A DNA stretch of 64,000 bases from Siphonodentalium dalli (taxonomy: Eukaryota > Mollusca > Scaphopoda > Gadilida > Siphonodentaliidae): contig CP136061.1 in the NCBI GenBank assembly GCA_032622095.1, positions 129,776,754 to 129,840,753 of the forward strand. The letters run 5' to 3'. Each line of letters starts with the position of its first letter. Position 1 is the stretch's first letter. Shown piece after piece: positions 20,988 through 32,925 of the stretch. Both the position numbers and the translations under genes were made by a program. Under the pieces are notes generated by a model. It was given only the letters and a program-made list of their open reading frames with translations. It was not told the origin of the DNA and searched no databases.

Positions 20988-23982
20988 CGGATTCTATAGT
21001 TTCCCTACACACACTCAAGAAGCGCAGCTATAATGATTGAGTTACAGTTAACCATGCATATGGCAATATAAAGTATAACCTTATATACGTCGAACGTCTG
21101 CGCGTGCCAGGGAATACCCAAAACAAATGTGTGTCATAAATCTAACTCAGAACCGAAAGCAGTCAGTTTAATTTTTCAGTAATATATTGATACGCTTAAC
21201 AACTTATGCATCTATACAATTCGCTTGTTTAGTTGACATTATACTCAATTTTACACCGCGCACAGTGAACCGAGTTATACTCCAAATTCACGGAGCAAGT
21301 AGGAAGCGCCGATGCATGTTGTGATACGAATTTGAATGCAACGCAAAGTAAACACTTCGTTGCCACTCGAAAACTGTGTTGTAGTACTCGAAAGATCGCC
21401 GAGCCAATCAAATAGCGTTGATTAGGCCGAACAGAGGCCACTACGTTCTTGTAAAAACACCCCCTTCCAGACCCCGTGCAAGTATATAAATCCAGATTGG
21501 TTTCATATCAAACCATATCTTTCGTTCACTGTCGCTCGATCGTTCTAAATCATAACCATTTCAGTCGAACATTATAGAAATTGCCATCATTATGTCATCA
21601 GTTGCAGGCATCGACATGAAAGGGGGACTTTTTGGTTTCCTCATAGATTCAGCGTTTACGTTCAGTGATCAGGATATTTCACAATCGCATGGGAAAATAA
21701 CCAAGTCGTGTGTCTCAACAAATATCGAGTACCTTGCTTCAATTCGAGCGAACGCCACAGATGATTTCAATGTGAATGGCACGGATGTCGACCTTGATGA
21801 CTATGATTCCTACCAAGCTCAACTGAGGGGTCACAATGTCAGCAGTTCCATTCTGTTTTCTGTGGGGTGTGATGCCGCGACAGATTCGAAAGACAAGAAA
21901 GGAATCAAACGAGCATGTGCCGAAGCCGTTCTGCCCCCAAATAAGAGACCGATAGTGAAAAGTTTAAGGAACAAATCAAAAGAATATTGCGTTTTCTGCA
22001 AACACAGTAAAAAGCCAGCACGGTTGTACAAAAGTCACCTGGTAAAAGACGACAATGATGTAGTTACCTGTCCCATTCTCCGACGGTACAAGTGCCCTCT
22101 ATGTGGTGTTTCTGGTGACAAAGCTCACACGATCAAGTATTGTCCATCATACGACGGGATATCCATGAGCGTTGCCGTAGCCAGGAGAAGAAAGTTCGAC
22201 AGCAAGAGAGTCAGATCTTCATAAGCTGCAAGCCAGATTAGCACACGCTATGTGTCTAAATGCCCGTTTTGTTTAAATATTATTCAATTGTTATATATGC
22301 CTTTAATTTATGTTGGTGCGCATGGAAATTTGAAACATGCGCACAATTTGTATTGTATAAATAAACAATTTGTAATGAATTATATGCAAAGAAGCTTTTA
22401 CATATTAGGCAATAAACTTATGTATAACAACTATCCTTTTCGTATCTATATATAAACAAATGGGCGGTCTCTTGGTGCTTGCATTTTTTGTACCTCGTTC
22501 CTGTCGTGTCGTGTAGATATTTCTCAAAATGGTAGCTGTCTAATGTCAAAATCTAGTGATTATTGTGTGAATGGGTGGTTTCGCCTACTTGTCTAATGTC
22601 TTGTTCTTTGAACACACAGAAAGAAATCGCATGCAACAATTCCAATCCCGCTTTATATAAGCCATATATCAGTCCATCGTCAAAGCTTCATTGGAAGACT
22701 CGCGTAGCAGGGTTGCGAGTACAAATGCCCTACTGAAGCATAACAGTACGATGATAAAACAAAATCGTTTCATGCAAGACTTGTGGTGATCGCTGGTCGG
22801 AGAAGGCCGGCGCTTCAGATGGAATTTTGTTTTGTTTTTGTACAAATTTCCCAATGTATCCATTTTGTGATCACTATTTTAACTATAACTCTAAATCCGT
22901 GTCTTTGGTTCAGTTCAAGATACAAACCACAATGAACTGTCAGGTTTAAATGAGGTAGTAATCAACGATTTCTGGCCATTTTCACAATTTCGTGTGGTTA
23001 CTGTACTACAACATTCTGCTGCACCACGGTCATTGACAAACAGCACACAATAGACAGAAATGGACTAAGAATTCAACTGTCTGTACTTTGACTGGACTGT
23101 CACATCATAAATTGAATTATCTCCCTTGGACTGTCCATGCAATGCACCAATTTTTAACCATTGTTTGGCCGAAAGTAGCCATCTTCGGCCCCGTAGTTAA
23201 CCATGACAGAGCGAATGTCGGTCTATTGTCACCTTGTGAGCAGATATAGAACCTAGATAGATGTAAGATGATATAAAAACTAAAGAAAAATTATCGTATA
23301 AATTTTGAAATTTTGTTTTGGAACTGCAGAAGACTGTTTTGAAGGGAGATAAATCAAGCTCTTTTCCGGTGTATTACCACATAGAGCTGGTCCACACCAT
23401 GCAGATACGAAACACATACTTCGTAAGTCAAACATCATCCTATTCTGTGAACTATGGTACCTTTATAAAATAATTAAACCATTAAAACAGTACTCACATT
23501 AATAACAAATGTCAAACTGACAGTTACAGCCCTTATATGCTTAAAATCCTATTTTTCAGCCCTCCTACAAACCCATGAAATCGTGTATGGATACTTGAAC
23601 TAAAACGCATAATATTGTCGTTGACAGTGTTGTCGTGCAACAACGTGCTTATGTAGCCTAAATTGTTTATTTCAGATGGTTGGAACTAATATTTTGCCTC
23701 AATTTCGGTATGTTTGTTCTGTCAGTCACATGCCCCTCGTTTCGAATTTACAAAACACCATATTTCCACCACGTTGTTTGGCGATATTTGACCAATTTAA
23801 GCCCAGAAGCGAACAATGGCAAAGCGAATGTCAGCAAATGATCATACCATCGCCCGTTAGAACTATGCTGGCGTTAACCTATATGGGAATCAGAAATAAA
23901 CCCATCACAGTGGTTGGCTCTCAAGGCCTTTTCCTTCAGAAATAATGCACCGGTCAAGCAGCCGTCAGAAGAGTTATAAATG
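20988..23982 (+). repeat. Array unit 8, A/B mosaic (2,995 bp)
   Basis: Length is unique in the array. It lacks the B insertion and has AATAAA at the second signal like A, then switches to B spellings (AACTATCC, CTCAAAATGG, T tract broken by G). The switch point is near 22424-22432. Its CDS already has the E10K change of the downstream family. TATA starts at 21483, AATAAA at 22360, MITE-like element 23117-23352. Confidence 0.93.
21592..22224 (+). CDS. nanos: Nanos-type zinc-finger protein, copy 8 (variant)
   Basis: One of the two most diverged open copies at protein level, with E10K, R38K, V121I and N123K, plus silent changes at A95 and K106. All lie before the zinc fingers, and residues 133-210 match copy 1. 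First copy with E10K. Probably functional if expressed. Confidence 0.96.
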   Translation: MSSVAGIDMKGGLFGFLIDSAFTFSDQDISQSHGKITKSCVSTNIEYLASIRANATDDFNVNGTDVDLDDYDSYQAQLRGHNVSSSILFSVGCDAATDSKDKKGIKRACAEAVLPPNKRPIVKSLRNKSKEYCVFCKHSKKPARLYKSHLVKDDNDVVTCPILRRYKCPLCGVSGDKAHTIKYCPSYDGISMSVAVARRRKFDSKRVRSS

Positions 23983-26961
23983 CGGATTCTATAGTTTCCC
24001 TACACACACTCAAGAAGCGCAGCTATAATGATTGAGTTACAGTTAACCATGCATATGGCAATATAAAGTATAACCTTATATACGTCGAACGTCTGCGCGT
24101 GCCAGGGAATACCCAAAACAAATGTGTGTCATAAATCTAACTCAGAACCGAAAGCAGTCAGTTTAATTTTTCAGTAATATATTGATACGCTTAACAACTT
24201 ATGCATCTATACAATTCGCTTGTTTAGTTGACATTATACTCAATTTTACACCGCGCACAGTGAACCGAGTTATACTCCAAATTCACGGAGCAAGTGGGAA
24301 GCGCCGATGCATGTTGTGATACGAATTTGAATGCAACGCAAAGTAAACACTTCGTTGCCACTCGAAAACTGTGTTGTAGTACTCGAAAGATCGCCGAGCC
24401 AATCAAATAGCGTTGATTAGGCCGAACAGAGGCCACTACGTTCTTGTAAAAACACCCCATTCCAGACCCCGTGCAAGTATATAAATCCGGATTGGTTTCA
24501 TATCAAACCATATCTTTCGTTCACTGTCGCTCGATCGTTCTAAATCATAACCATTTCAGTCGAACATTATAGAAATTGCCATCATTATGTCATCAGTTGC
24601 AGGCATCGACATGAAAGGGGGACTTTTTGGTTTCCTCATAGATTCAGCGTTTACGTTCAATGATCAGGATATTTCACAATCGCATGGGAAAATAACCAGG
24701 TCGTGTGTCTCAACAAATATCGAGTACCTTGCTTCAATTCGAGCGAACGCCACAGATGATTTCAATGTGAATGGCACGGATGTCGACCTTGATGACTATG
24801 ATTCCTACCAAGCTCAACTGAGGGGTCACAATGTCAGCAGTTCCATTCTGTTTTCTGTGGGGTGTGATGCAGCGACAGATTCGAAAGACAAGAAAGGAAT
24901 CAAGCGAGCATGTGCCGAAGCCGTTCTGCCCCCAAATAAGAGACCGGTAGTGAACAGTTTAAGGAACAAATCAAAAGAATATTGCGTTTTCTGCAAACAC
25001 AGTAAAAAGCCAGCACGGTTGTACAAAAGTCACCTGGTAAAAGACGACAATGATGTAGTTACCTGTCCCATTCTCCGACGGTACAAGTGCCCTCTATGTG
25101 GTGTTTCTGGTGACAAAGCTCACACGATCAAGTATTGTCCATCATACGACGGGATATCCATGAGCGTTGCCGTAGCCAGGAGAAGAAAGTTCGACAGCAA
25201 GAGAGTCAGATCTTCATAAGCTGCAAGCCAGATTAGCACACGCTATGTGTCTAAATGCCCGTTTTGTTTAAATATTATTCAATTGTTATATATGCCTTTA
25301 ATTTATGTTGGTGCGCATGGAAATTTGAAACATGCGCACAATTTGTATTGTATAAATAAACAATTTGTAATGAATTATATGCAAAGAAGCTTTTACATAT
25401 TAGGCAATAAACTTATGTATAACAAATATCCTTTTCGTATCTATATATAAACAAATGGGCGGTCTCTTGGTGCTTGCATTTTTTGTACCTCGTTCCTGTC
25501 GTGTCGTGTAGATATTTCTGAAATTGTAGCTGTCAAATGTCAAAATCTAGTGATTATTGTGCGAATGGGTGGTTTCGCCTACTTGTCTAATGTCTTGTTC
25601 TTTGAACACACAGAAAGAAATCGCATGCAACAATTCCAATCCCGCTTTCTATAAGCCATATATCAGTCCATCGTCAAAGCTTCAATGGAAGACTCGCGTA
25701 GCAGGGTTGCGAGTACAAATGCCCCACTGAAGCATAACAGTACGATGATAAAACAAAATCGTTTCATGCAAGACTTGTGGTGATCGCTGGTCGGAGAAGG
25801 CCGGCGCTTCAGATTGAATTTTTTTTTTTTTTGGTACAAATTTCCCAATGTATCCATTTTGTGATCACTATAACTATAACTCTAAATCCGTGTCTTTGGT
25901 TCAGTTCAAGATACAAACCACAATGAACTGTCAGGTTTAAATGAGGTAGTAATCAACGATTTCTGGCCATTTTCACAATGTTGAGTGGTTACTGTACTAC
26001 AACATTCTGCTGTACCACGGTCATTGACAAACAGCACACAATAGACAGAAATGGACTAAGCATTCAACTGTCTGTACTTTGACTGGACTGTCACATCATA
26101 AATTGAATTATCTCCCTTGGACTGTCCATGCAATGCACCAATTTTTAACCATTGTTTGGCCGAAAGTAGCCGTCTTCGGTCCCATAGTTAACCATGACAG
26201 AGCGAGTGTCAGTCTATGGTCACCTTGTGAGCAGATATAGAACCTAGATAGATGTAAGATGATATAAAAACTAAAGAAAAATTATCGTATCAATTTTGAA
26301 TTTTTTTTTTGGAACTGCAGAAGACTGTTTTGAAGGGAGATAAATCAATCTCTTTTCCGGTGTATTACCACATAGAGCTGGTCCACACCATGCAGATACG
26401 AAACACATACTTCGCAAGTCAAACATCATCCTATTTTGTGAACTATGGTACCTTTATAAAATAATTAAACCATTAAAACAGTACTCACATTAATAACAAA
26501 TGTCAAACTGACAGTTACAGCCCTTATATGCTTAAAATCCTATTTTTCAGCCCTCCTACAAACCCATGAAATCGTGTATGGATACTTGAACTAAAACGCA
26601 TAATATTGTCGATGACAGTGTTGTCGTGCAACAACGTGCTTATGTAGCCTAAATTGTTTATTTCAGATGGTTGGAACTAATATTTTGCCTCAATTTCGGT
26701 ATGTTTGTTCTGTCAGACACATGCCCCTCGTTTCGAATTTACAAAACACCATATTTCCACCACGTTGTTTGGCGATATTTGACCAATTTAAACAATGGCA
26801 AAGCGAATGGCAGAAAATTATCATAACATCGCCCGTTAGAACTATGCTGGCGTTAACCTATATGGGAATCAGAAATAAACCCATCACAGTGGTTGGCTCT
26901 CAAGGCCTTTTCCTTCAGAAATAATGCACCGGTCAAGCAGCCGTCAGAAGAGTTATAAATG
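23983..26961 (+). repeat. Array unit 9, transitional between A/B and C families (2,979 bp)
   Basis: The 5' part has A/B spellings (GCTATAATG, GATGCATG, AATCATAACC). The 3' part has C spellings (GTCAAATGTC, CTTTCTATA, the 12-bp deletion in the terminal frame). A private 3-bp deletion lies near 25870. TATA starts at 24478, AATAAA at 25355, MITE-like element 26108-26343. This is the boundary unit of the two families. Confidence 0.93.
24587..25219 (+). CDS. nanos: Nanos-type zinc-finger protein, copy 9
   Basis: E10K plus a private S25N. It still has I45, so it lacks the I45L change fixed in units 10-22. That makes it intermediate in sequence as well as in position. Zinc fingers unchanged. Confidence 0.97.
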   Translation: MSSVAGIDMKGGLFGFLIDSAFTFNDQDISQSHGKITRSCVSTNIEYLASIRANATDDFNVNGTDVDLDDYDSYQAQLRGHNVSSSILFSVGCDAATDSKDKKGIKRACAEAVLPPNKRPVVNSLRNKSKEYCVFCKHSKKPARLYKSHLVKDDNDVVTCPILRRYKCPLCGVSGDKAHTIKYCPSYDGISMSVAVARRRKFDSKRVRSS

Positions 26962-29943
26962 CGGATTCTATAGTTTCCCTACACACACTCAAGAAGCGCA
27001 GCTCTAATTATTGAGTTACAGTTAACCATGCATATGGCAATATAAAGTATAACCTTATATACGTCGAACGTCTGCGCGTGCCAGGGAATACCCAAAACAA
27101 ATGTGTGTCATAAATCTAACTCAGAACCGAAAGCAGTCAGTTTAATTTTTCAGTAATATATTGATACGCTTAACAACTTATGCATCTATACAATTCGCTT
27201 GTTTAGTTGACATTATACTCAATTTTACACCGCGCACAGTGAACCGAGTTATACTCCAAATTCACGGAGCAAGTGGGAAGCGCCGATGCGTGTTGTGATA
27301 CGAATTTGAATGCAACGCAAAGTAAACACTTCGTTGCCACTCGAAAACTGTGTTGTAGTACTCGAAAGATCGCCGAGCCAATCAAATAGCGTTGATTTGG
27401 GCCGAACAGAGGCCACTACGTTCTTGTAAAAACACCCCCTTCCAGACCCCGTGCAAGTATATAAATCCAGATTGGTTTCATATCAAACCATATCTTTCGT
27501 TCACTGTCGCTCGATCGTTCTAAATCAAAACCATTTCAGTCGAACATTATAGAAATTGCCATCATTATGTCATCAGTTGCAGGCATCGACATGAAAGGGG
27601 GACTTTTTGGTTTCCTCATAGATTCAGCGTTTACGTTCAGTGATCAGGATATTTCACAATCGCATGGGAAAATAACCAGGTCGTGTGTCTCAACAAATCT
27701 CGAGTACCTTGCTTCAATTCGAGCGAACGCCACAGATGATTTCAATGTGAATGGCACGGATGTCGACCTTGATGACTATGATTCCTACCAAGCTCAACTG
27801 AGGGGTCACAATGTCAGCAGTTCCATTCTGTTTTCTGTGGGGTGTGATGCAGCGACAGATTCGAAAGACAAGAAAGGAATCAAGCGAGCATGTGCCGAAG
27901 CCGTTCTGCCCCCAAATAAGAGACCGGTAGTGAACAGTTTAAGGAACAAATCAAAAGAATATTGCGTTTTCTGCAAACACAGTAAAAAGCCAGCACGGTT
28001 GTACAAAAGTCACCTGGTAAAAGACGACAATGATGTAGTTACCTGTCCCATTCTCCGACGGTACAAGTGCCCTCTATGTGGTGTTTCTGATGACAAAGCT
28101 CACACGATAAAGTATTGTCCATCATACGACGGGATATCCATGAGCGTTGCCGTAGCCAGGAGAAGAAAGTTCGACAGCAAGAGAGTCAGATCTTCATAAG
28201 CTGAAAGCCAGATTAGCACACGCTATGTGTCTAAATGCCCGTTTTGTTTAAATATTATTCAATTGTTATATATGCCTTTAATTTATGTTGGTGCGCATGG
28301 AAATTTGAAACATGCGCACAATTTGTATTGTATAAATAAACAATTTGTAATGAATTATATGCAAAGAAGCTTTTACATATTAGGCAATAAACTTATGTAT
28401 AACAAATATCCTTTTCGTATCTATATATAAACAAATGGGCGGTCTCTTGGTGCTTGCATTTTTTGTACCTCGTTCCTGTCGTGTCGTGTAGATATTTCTG
28501 AAATTGTAGCTGTCAAATGTCAAAATCTAGTGATTATTGTGCGAATGGGTGGTTTCGCCTACTTGTCTAATGTCTTGTTCTTTGAACACACAGAAAGAAA
28601 TCGCATGCAACAATTCCAATCCCGCTTTCTATAAGCCATATATCAGTCCATCGTCAAAGCTTCATTGGAAGACTCGCGTAGCAGGGTTGCGAGTACAAAT
28701 GCCCCACTGAAGCATAACAGTACGATGATAAAACAAAATCGTTTCATGCAAGACTTGTGGTGATCGCTAGTCGGAGAAGGCCGGCGCTTCAGATTGAATT
28801 TTTTTTTTTTTGGTACAAATTTCCCAATGTATCCATTTTGTGATCACTATTTTAACTATAACTCTAAATCCGTGTCTTTGGTTCAGTTCAAGATACAAAC
28901 CACAATGAACTGTCAGGTTTAAATGAGGTAGTAATCAACGATTTCTGGCCATTTTCACAATGTTGAGTGGTTACTGTACTACAACATTCTGCTGTACCAC
29001 GGTCATTGACAAACAGCACACAATAGACAGAAATGGACTAAGCATTCAACTGTCTGTACTTTGACTGGACTGTCACATCATAAATTGAATTATCTCCCTT
29101 GGACTGTCCATGCAATGCACCAATTTTTAACCATTGTTTGGCCGAAAGTAGCCGTCTTCGGTCCCATAGTTAACCATGACAGAGCGAGTGTCAGTCTATG
29201 GTCACCTTGTGAGCAGATATAGAACCTAGATAGATGTAAGATGATATAAAAACTAAAGAAAAATTATCGTATCAATTTTGAATTTTTTTTTTGGAACTGC
29301 AGAAGACTGTTTTGAAGGGAGATAAATCAATCTCTTTTCCGGTGTATTACCACATAGAGCTGGTCCACACCATGCAGATACGAAACACATACTTCGCAAG
29401 TCAAACAACATCCTATTTTGTGAACTATGGTACCTTTATAAAATAATTAAACCATTAAAACAGTACTCACATTAATAACAAATGTCAAACTGACAGTTAC
29501 AGCCCTTATATGCTTAAAATCCTATTTTTCAGCCCTCCTACAAACCCATGAAATCGTGTATGGATACTTGAACTAAAACGCATAATATTGTCGATGACAG
29601 TGTTGTCGTGCAACAACGTGCTTATGTAGCCTAAATTGTTTATTTCAGATGGTTGGAACTAATATTTTGCCTCAATTTCGGTATGTTTGTTCTGTCAGAC
29701 ACATGCCCCTCGTTTCGAATTTACAAAACACCATATTTCCACCACGTTGTTTGGCGATATTTGACCAATTTAAACAATGGCAAAGCGAATGGCAGAAAAT
29801 TATCATACCATCGCCCGTTAGAACTATGCTGGCGTTAACCTATATGGGAATCAGAAATAAACCCATCACAGTGGTTGGCTCTCAAGGCCTTTTCCTTCAG
29901 AAATAATGCACCGGTCAAGCAGCCGTCAGAAGAGTTATAAATG
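26962..29943 (+). repeat. Array unit 10, family C subtype D (2,982 bp)
   Basis: First full C-family unit. A 1-base insertion lies between the CCAAT and TATA boxes (GATTTGGGCC near 27400), so their spacing is one base longer. It has D marks GAATTATC and AACAACATCC. TATA starts at 27458, AATAAA at 28335, MITE-like element 29090-29325. Confidence 0.94.
27567..28199 (+). CDS. nanos: Nanos-type zinc-finger protein, copy 10 (G175D)
   Basis: Has E10K and I45L as in all later units. A private G175D falls between C171 and H179 of the second zinc knuckle, at a position that I recall as glycine in most Nanos proteins, so this copy may be weakened. Silent change at I181 (ATC to ATA). Ligands intact. Confidence 0.96.
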   Translation: MSSVAGIDMKGGLFGFLIDSAFTFSDQDISQSHGKITRSCVSTNLEYLASIRANATDDFNVNGTDVDLDDYDSYQAQLRGHNVSSSILFSVGCDAATDSKDKKGIKRACAEAVLPPNKRPVVNSLRNKSKEYCVFCKHSKKPARLYKSHLVKDDNDVVTCPILRRYKCPLCGVSDDKAHTIKYCPSYDGISMSVAVARRRKFDSKRVRSS

Positions 29944-32925
29944 CGGATTCTATAGTTTCCCTACACACACTCAAGAAGCGCAGCTCTAATTATTGAGTTA
30001 CAGTTAACCATGCATATGGCAATATAAAGTATAACCTTATATACATCGAACGTCTGCGCGTGCCAGGGAATACCCAAAACAAATGTGTGTCATAAATCTA
30101 ACTCAGAACCGAAAGCAGTCAGTTTAATTTTTCAGTAATATATTGATACGCTTAACAACTTATGCATCTATACAATTCGCTTGTTTAGTTGACATTATAC
30201 TCAATTTTACACCGCGCACAGTGAACCGAGTTATACTCCAAATTCACGGAGCAAGTGGGAAGCGCCGATGCGTGTTGTGATACGAATTTGAATGCAACGC
30301 AAAGTAAACACTTCGTTGCCACTCGAAAACTGTGTTGTAGTACTCGAAAGATCGCCGAGCCAATCAAATAGCGTTGATTGGGCCGAACAGAGGCCACTAC
30401 GTTCTTGTAAAAACACCCCCTTCCAGACCCCGTGCAAGTATATAAATCCAGATTGGTTTCATATCAAACCATATCTTTCGTTCACTGTCGCTCGATCGTT
30501 CTAAATCAAAACCATTTCAGTCGAACATTATAGAAATTGCCATCATTATGTCATCAGTTGCAGGCATCGACATGAAAGGGGGACTTTTTGGTTTCCTCAT
30601 AGATTCAGCGTTTACGTTCAGTGATCAGGATATTTCACAATCGCATGGGAAAATAACCAGGTCGTGTGTCTCAACAAATCTCGAGTACCTTGCTTCAATT
30701 CGAGCGAACGCCACAGATGATTTCAATGTGAATGGCACGGATGTCGACCTTGATGACTATGATTCCTACCAAGCTCAACTGAGGGGTCACAATGTCAGCA
30801 GTTCCATTCTGTTTTCTGTGGGGTGTGATGCAGCGACAGATTCGAAAGACAAGAAAGGAATCAAGCGAGCATGTGCCGAAGCCGTTCTGCCCCCAAATAA
30901 GAGACCGGTAGTGAACAGTTTAAGGAACAAATCAAAAGAATATTGCGTTTTCTGCAAACACAGTAAAAAGCCAGCACGGTTGTACAAAAGTCACCTGGTA
31001 AAAGACGACAATGATGTAGTTACCTGTCCCATTCTCCGACGGTACAAGTGCCCTCTATGTGGTGTTTCTGGTGACAAAGCTCACACGATCAAGTATTGTC
31101 CATCATACGACGGGATATCCATGAGCGTTGCCGTAGCCAGGAGAAGAAAGTTCGACAGCAAGAGAGTCAGATCTTCATAAGCTGCAAGCCAGATTAGCAC
31201 ACGCTATGTGTCTAAATGCCCGTTTTGTTTAAATATTATTCAATTGTTATATATGCCTTTAAATTATGTTGGTGCGCATGGAAATTTGAAACATGCGCAC
31301 AATTTGTATTGTATAAATAAACAATTTGTAATGAATTATATGCAAAGAAGCTTTTACATATTAGGCAATAAACTTATGTATAACAAATATCCTTTTCGTA
31401 TCTATATATAAACAAATGGGCGGTCTCTTGGTGCTTGCATTTTTTGTACCTCGTTCCTGTCGTGTCGTGTAGATATTTCTGAAATTGTAGCTGTCAAATG
31501 TCAAAATCTAGTGATTATTGTGCGAATGGGTGGTTTCGCCTACTTGTCTAATGTCTTGTTCTTTGAACACACAGAAAGAAATCGCATGCAACAATTCCAA
31601 TCCCGCTTTCTATAAGCCATATATCAGTCCATCGTCAAAGCTTCAATGGAAGACTCGCGTAGCAGGGTTGCGAGTACAAATGCCCCACTGAAGCATAACA
31701 GTACGATGATAAAACAAAATCGTTTCATGCAAGACTTGTGGTGATCGCTGGTCGGAGAAGGCCGGCGCTTCAGATTGAATTTTTTTTTTTTTTGGTACAA
31801 ATTTCCCAATGTATCCATTTTGTGATCACTATTTTAACTATAACTCTAAATCCGTGTCTTTGGTTCAGTTCAAGATACAAACCACAATGAACTGTCAGGT
31901 TTAAATGAGGTAGTAATCAACGATTTCTGGCCATTTTCACAATGTTGAGTGGTTACTGTACTACAACATTCTGCTGTACCACGGTCATTGACAAACAGCA
32001 CACAATAGACAGAAATGGACTAAGCATTCAACTGTCTGTACTTTGACTGGACTGTCACATCATAAATTGAATTATCTCCCTTGGACTGTCCATGCAATGC
32101 ACCAATTTTTAACCATTGTTTGGCCGAAAGTAGCCGTCTTCGGTCCCATAGTTAACCATGACAGAGCGAGTGTCAGTCTATGGTCACCTTGTGAGCAGAT
32201 ATAGAACCTAGATAGATGTAAGATGATATAAAAACTAAAGAAAAATTATCGTATCAATTTTGAATTTTTTTTTTGGAACTGCAGAAGACTGTTTTGAAGG
32301 GAGATAAATCAATCTCTTTTCCGGTGTATTACCACATAGAGCTGGTCCACACCATGCAGATACGAAACACATACTTCGCAAGTCAAACAACATCCTATTT
32401 TGTGAACTATGGTACCTTTATAAAATAATTAAACCATTAAAACAGTACTCACATTAATAACAAATGTCAAACTGACAGTTACAGCCCTTATATGCTTAAA
32501 ATCCTATTTTTCAGCCCTCCTACAAACCCATGAAATCGTGTATGGATACTTGAACTAAAACGCATAATATTGTCGATGACAGTGTTGTCGTGCAACAACG
32601 TGCTTATGTAGCCTAAATTGTTTATTTCAGATGGTTGGAACTAATATTTTGCCTCAATTTCGGTATGTTTGTTCTGTCAGACACATGCCCCTCGTTTCGA
32701 ATTTACAAAACACCATATTTCCACCACGTTGTTTGGCGATATTTGACCAATTTAAACAATGGCAAAGCGAATGGCAGAAAATTATCATACCATCGCCCGT
32801 TAGAACTATGCTGGCGTTAACCTATATGGGAATCAGAAATAAACCCATCACAGTGGTTGGCTCTCAAGGCCTTTTCCTTCAGAAATAATGCACCGGTCAA
32901 GCAGCCGTCAGAAGAGTTATAAATG
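29944..32925 (+). repeat. Array unit 11, family C subtype D (2,982 bp)
   Basis: D marks GAATTATC and AACAACATCC. First unit with ATACATCG in place of ATACGTCG upstream of the promoter. TATA starts at 30439, AATAAA at 31316, MITE-like element 32072-32307. Confidence 0.95.
30548..31180 (+). CDS. nanos: Nanos-type zinc-finger protein, copy 11
   Basis: This protein, with E10K and I45L only, is the C-family consensus; copies 14, 15 and 22 encode the same sequence. One private base change lies in its 3' UTR (TTTAAATTATG near 31262), upstream of the hairpin. Confidence 0.97.
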   Translation: MSSVAGIDMKGGLFGFLIDSAFTFSDQDISQSHGKITRSCVSTNLEYLASIRANATDDFNVNGTDVDLDDYDSYQAQLRGHNVSSSILFSVGCDAATDSKDKKGIKRACAEAVLPPNKRPVVNSLRNKSKEYCVFCKHSKKPARLYKSHLVKDDNDVVTCPILRRYKCPLCGVSGDKAHTIKYCPSYDGISMSVAVARRRKFDSKRVRSS

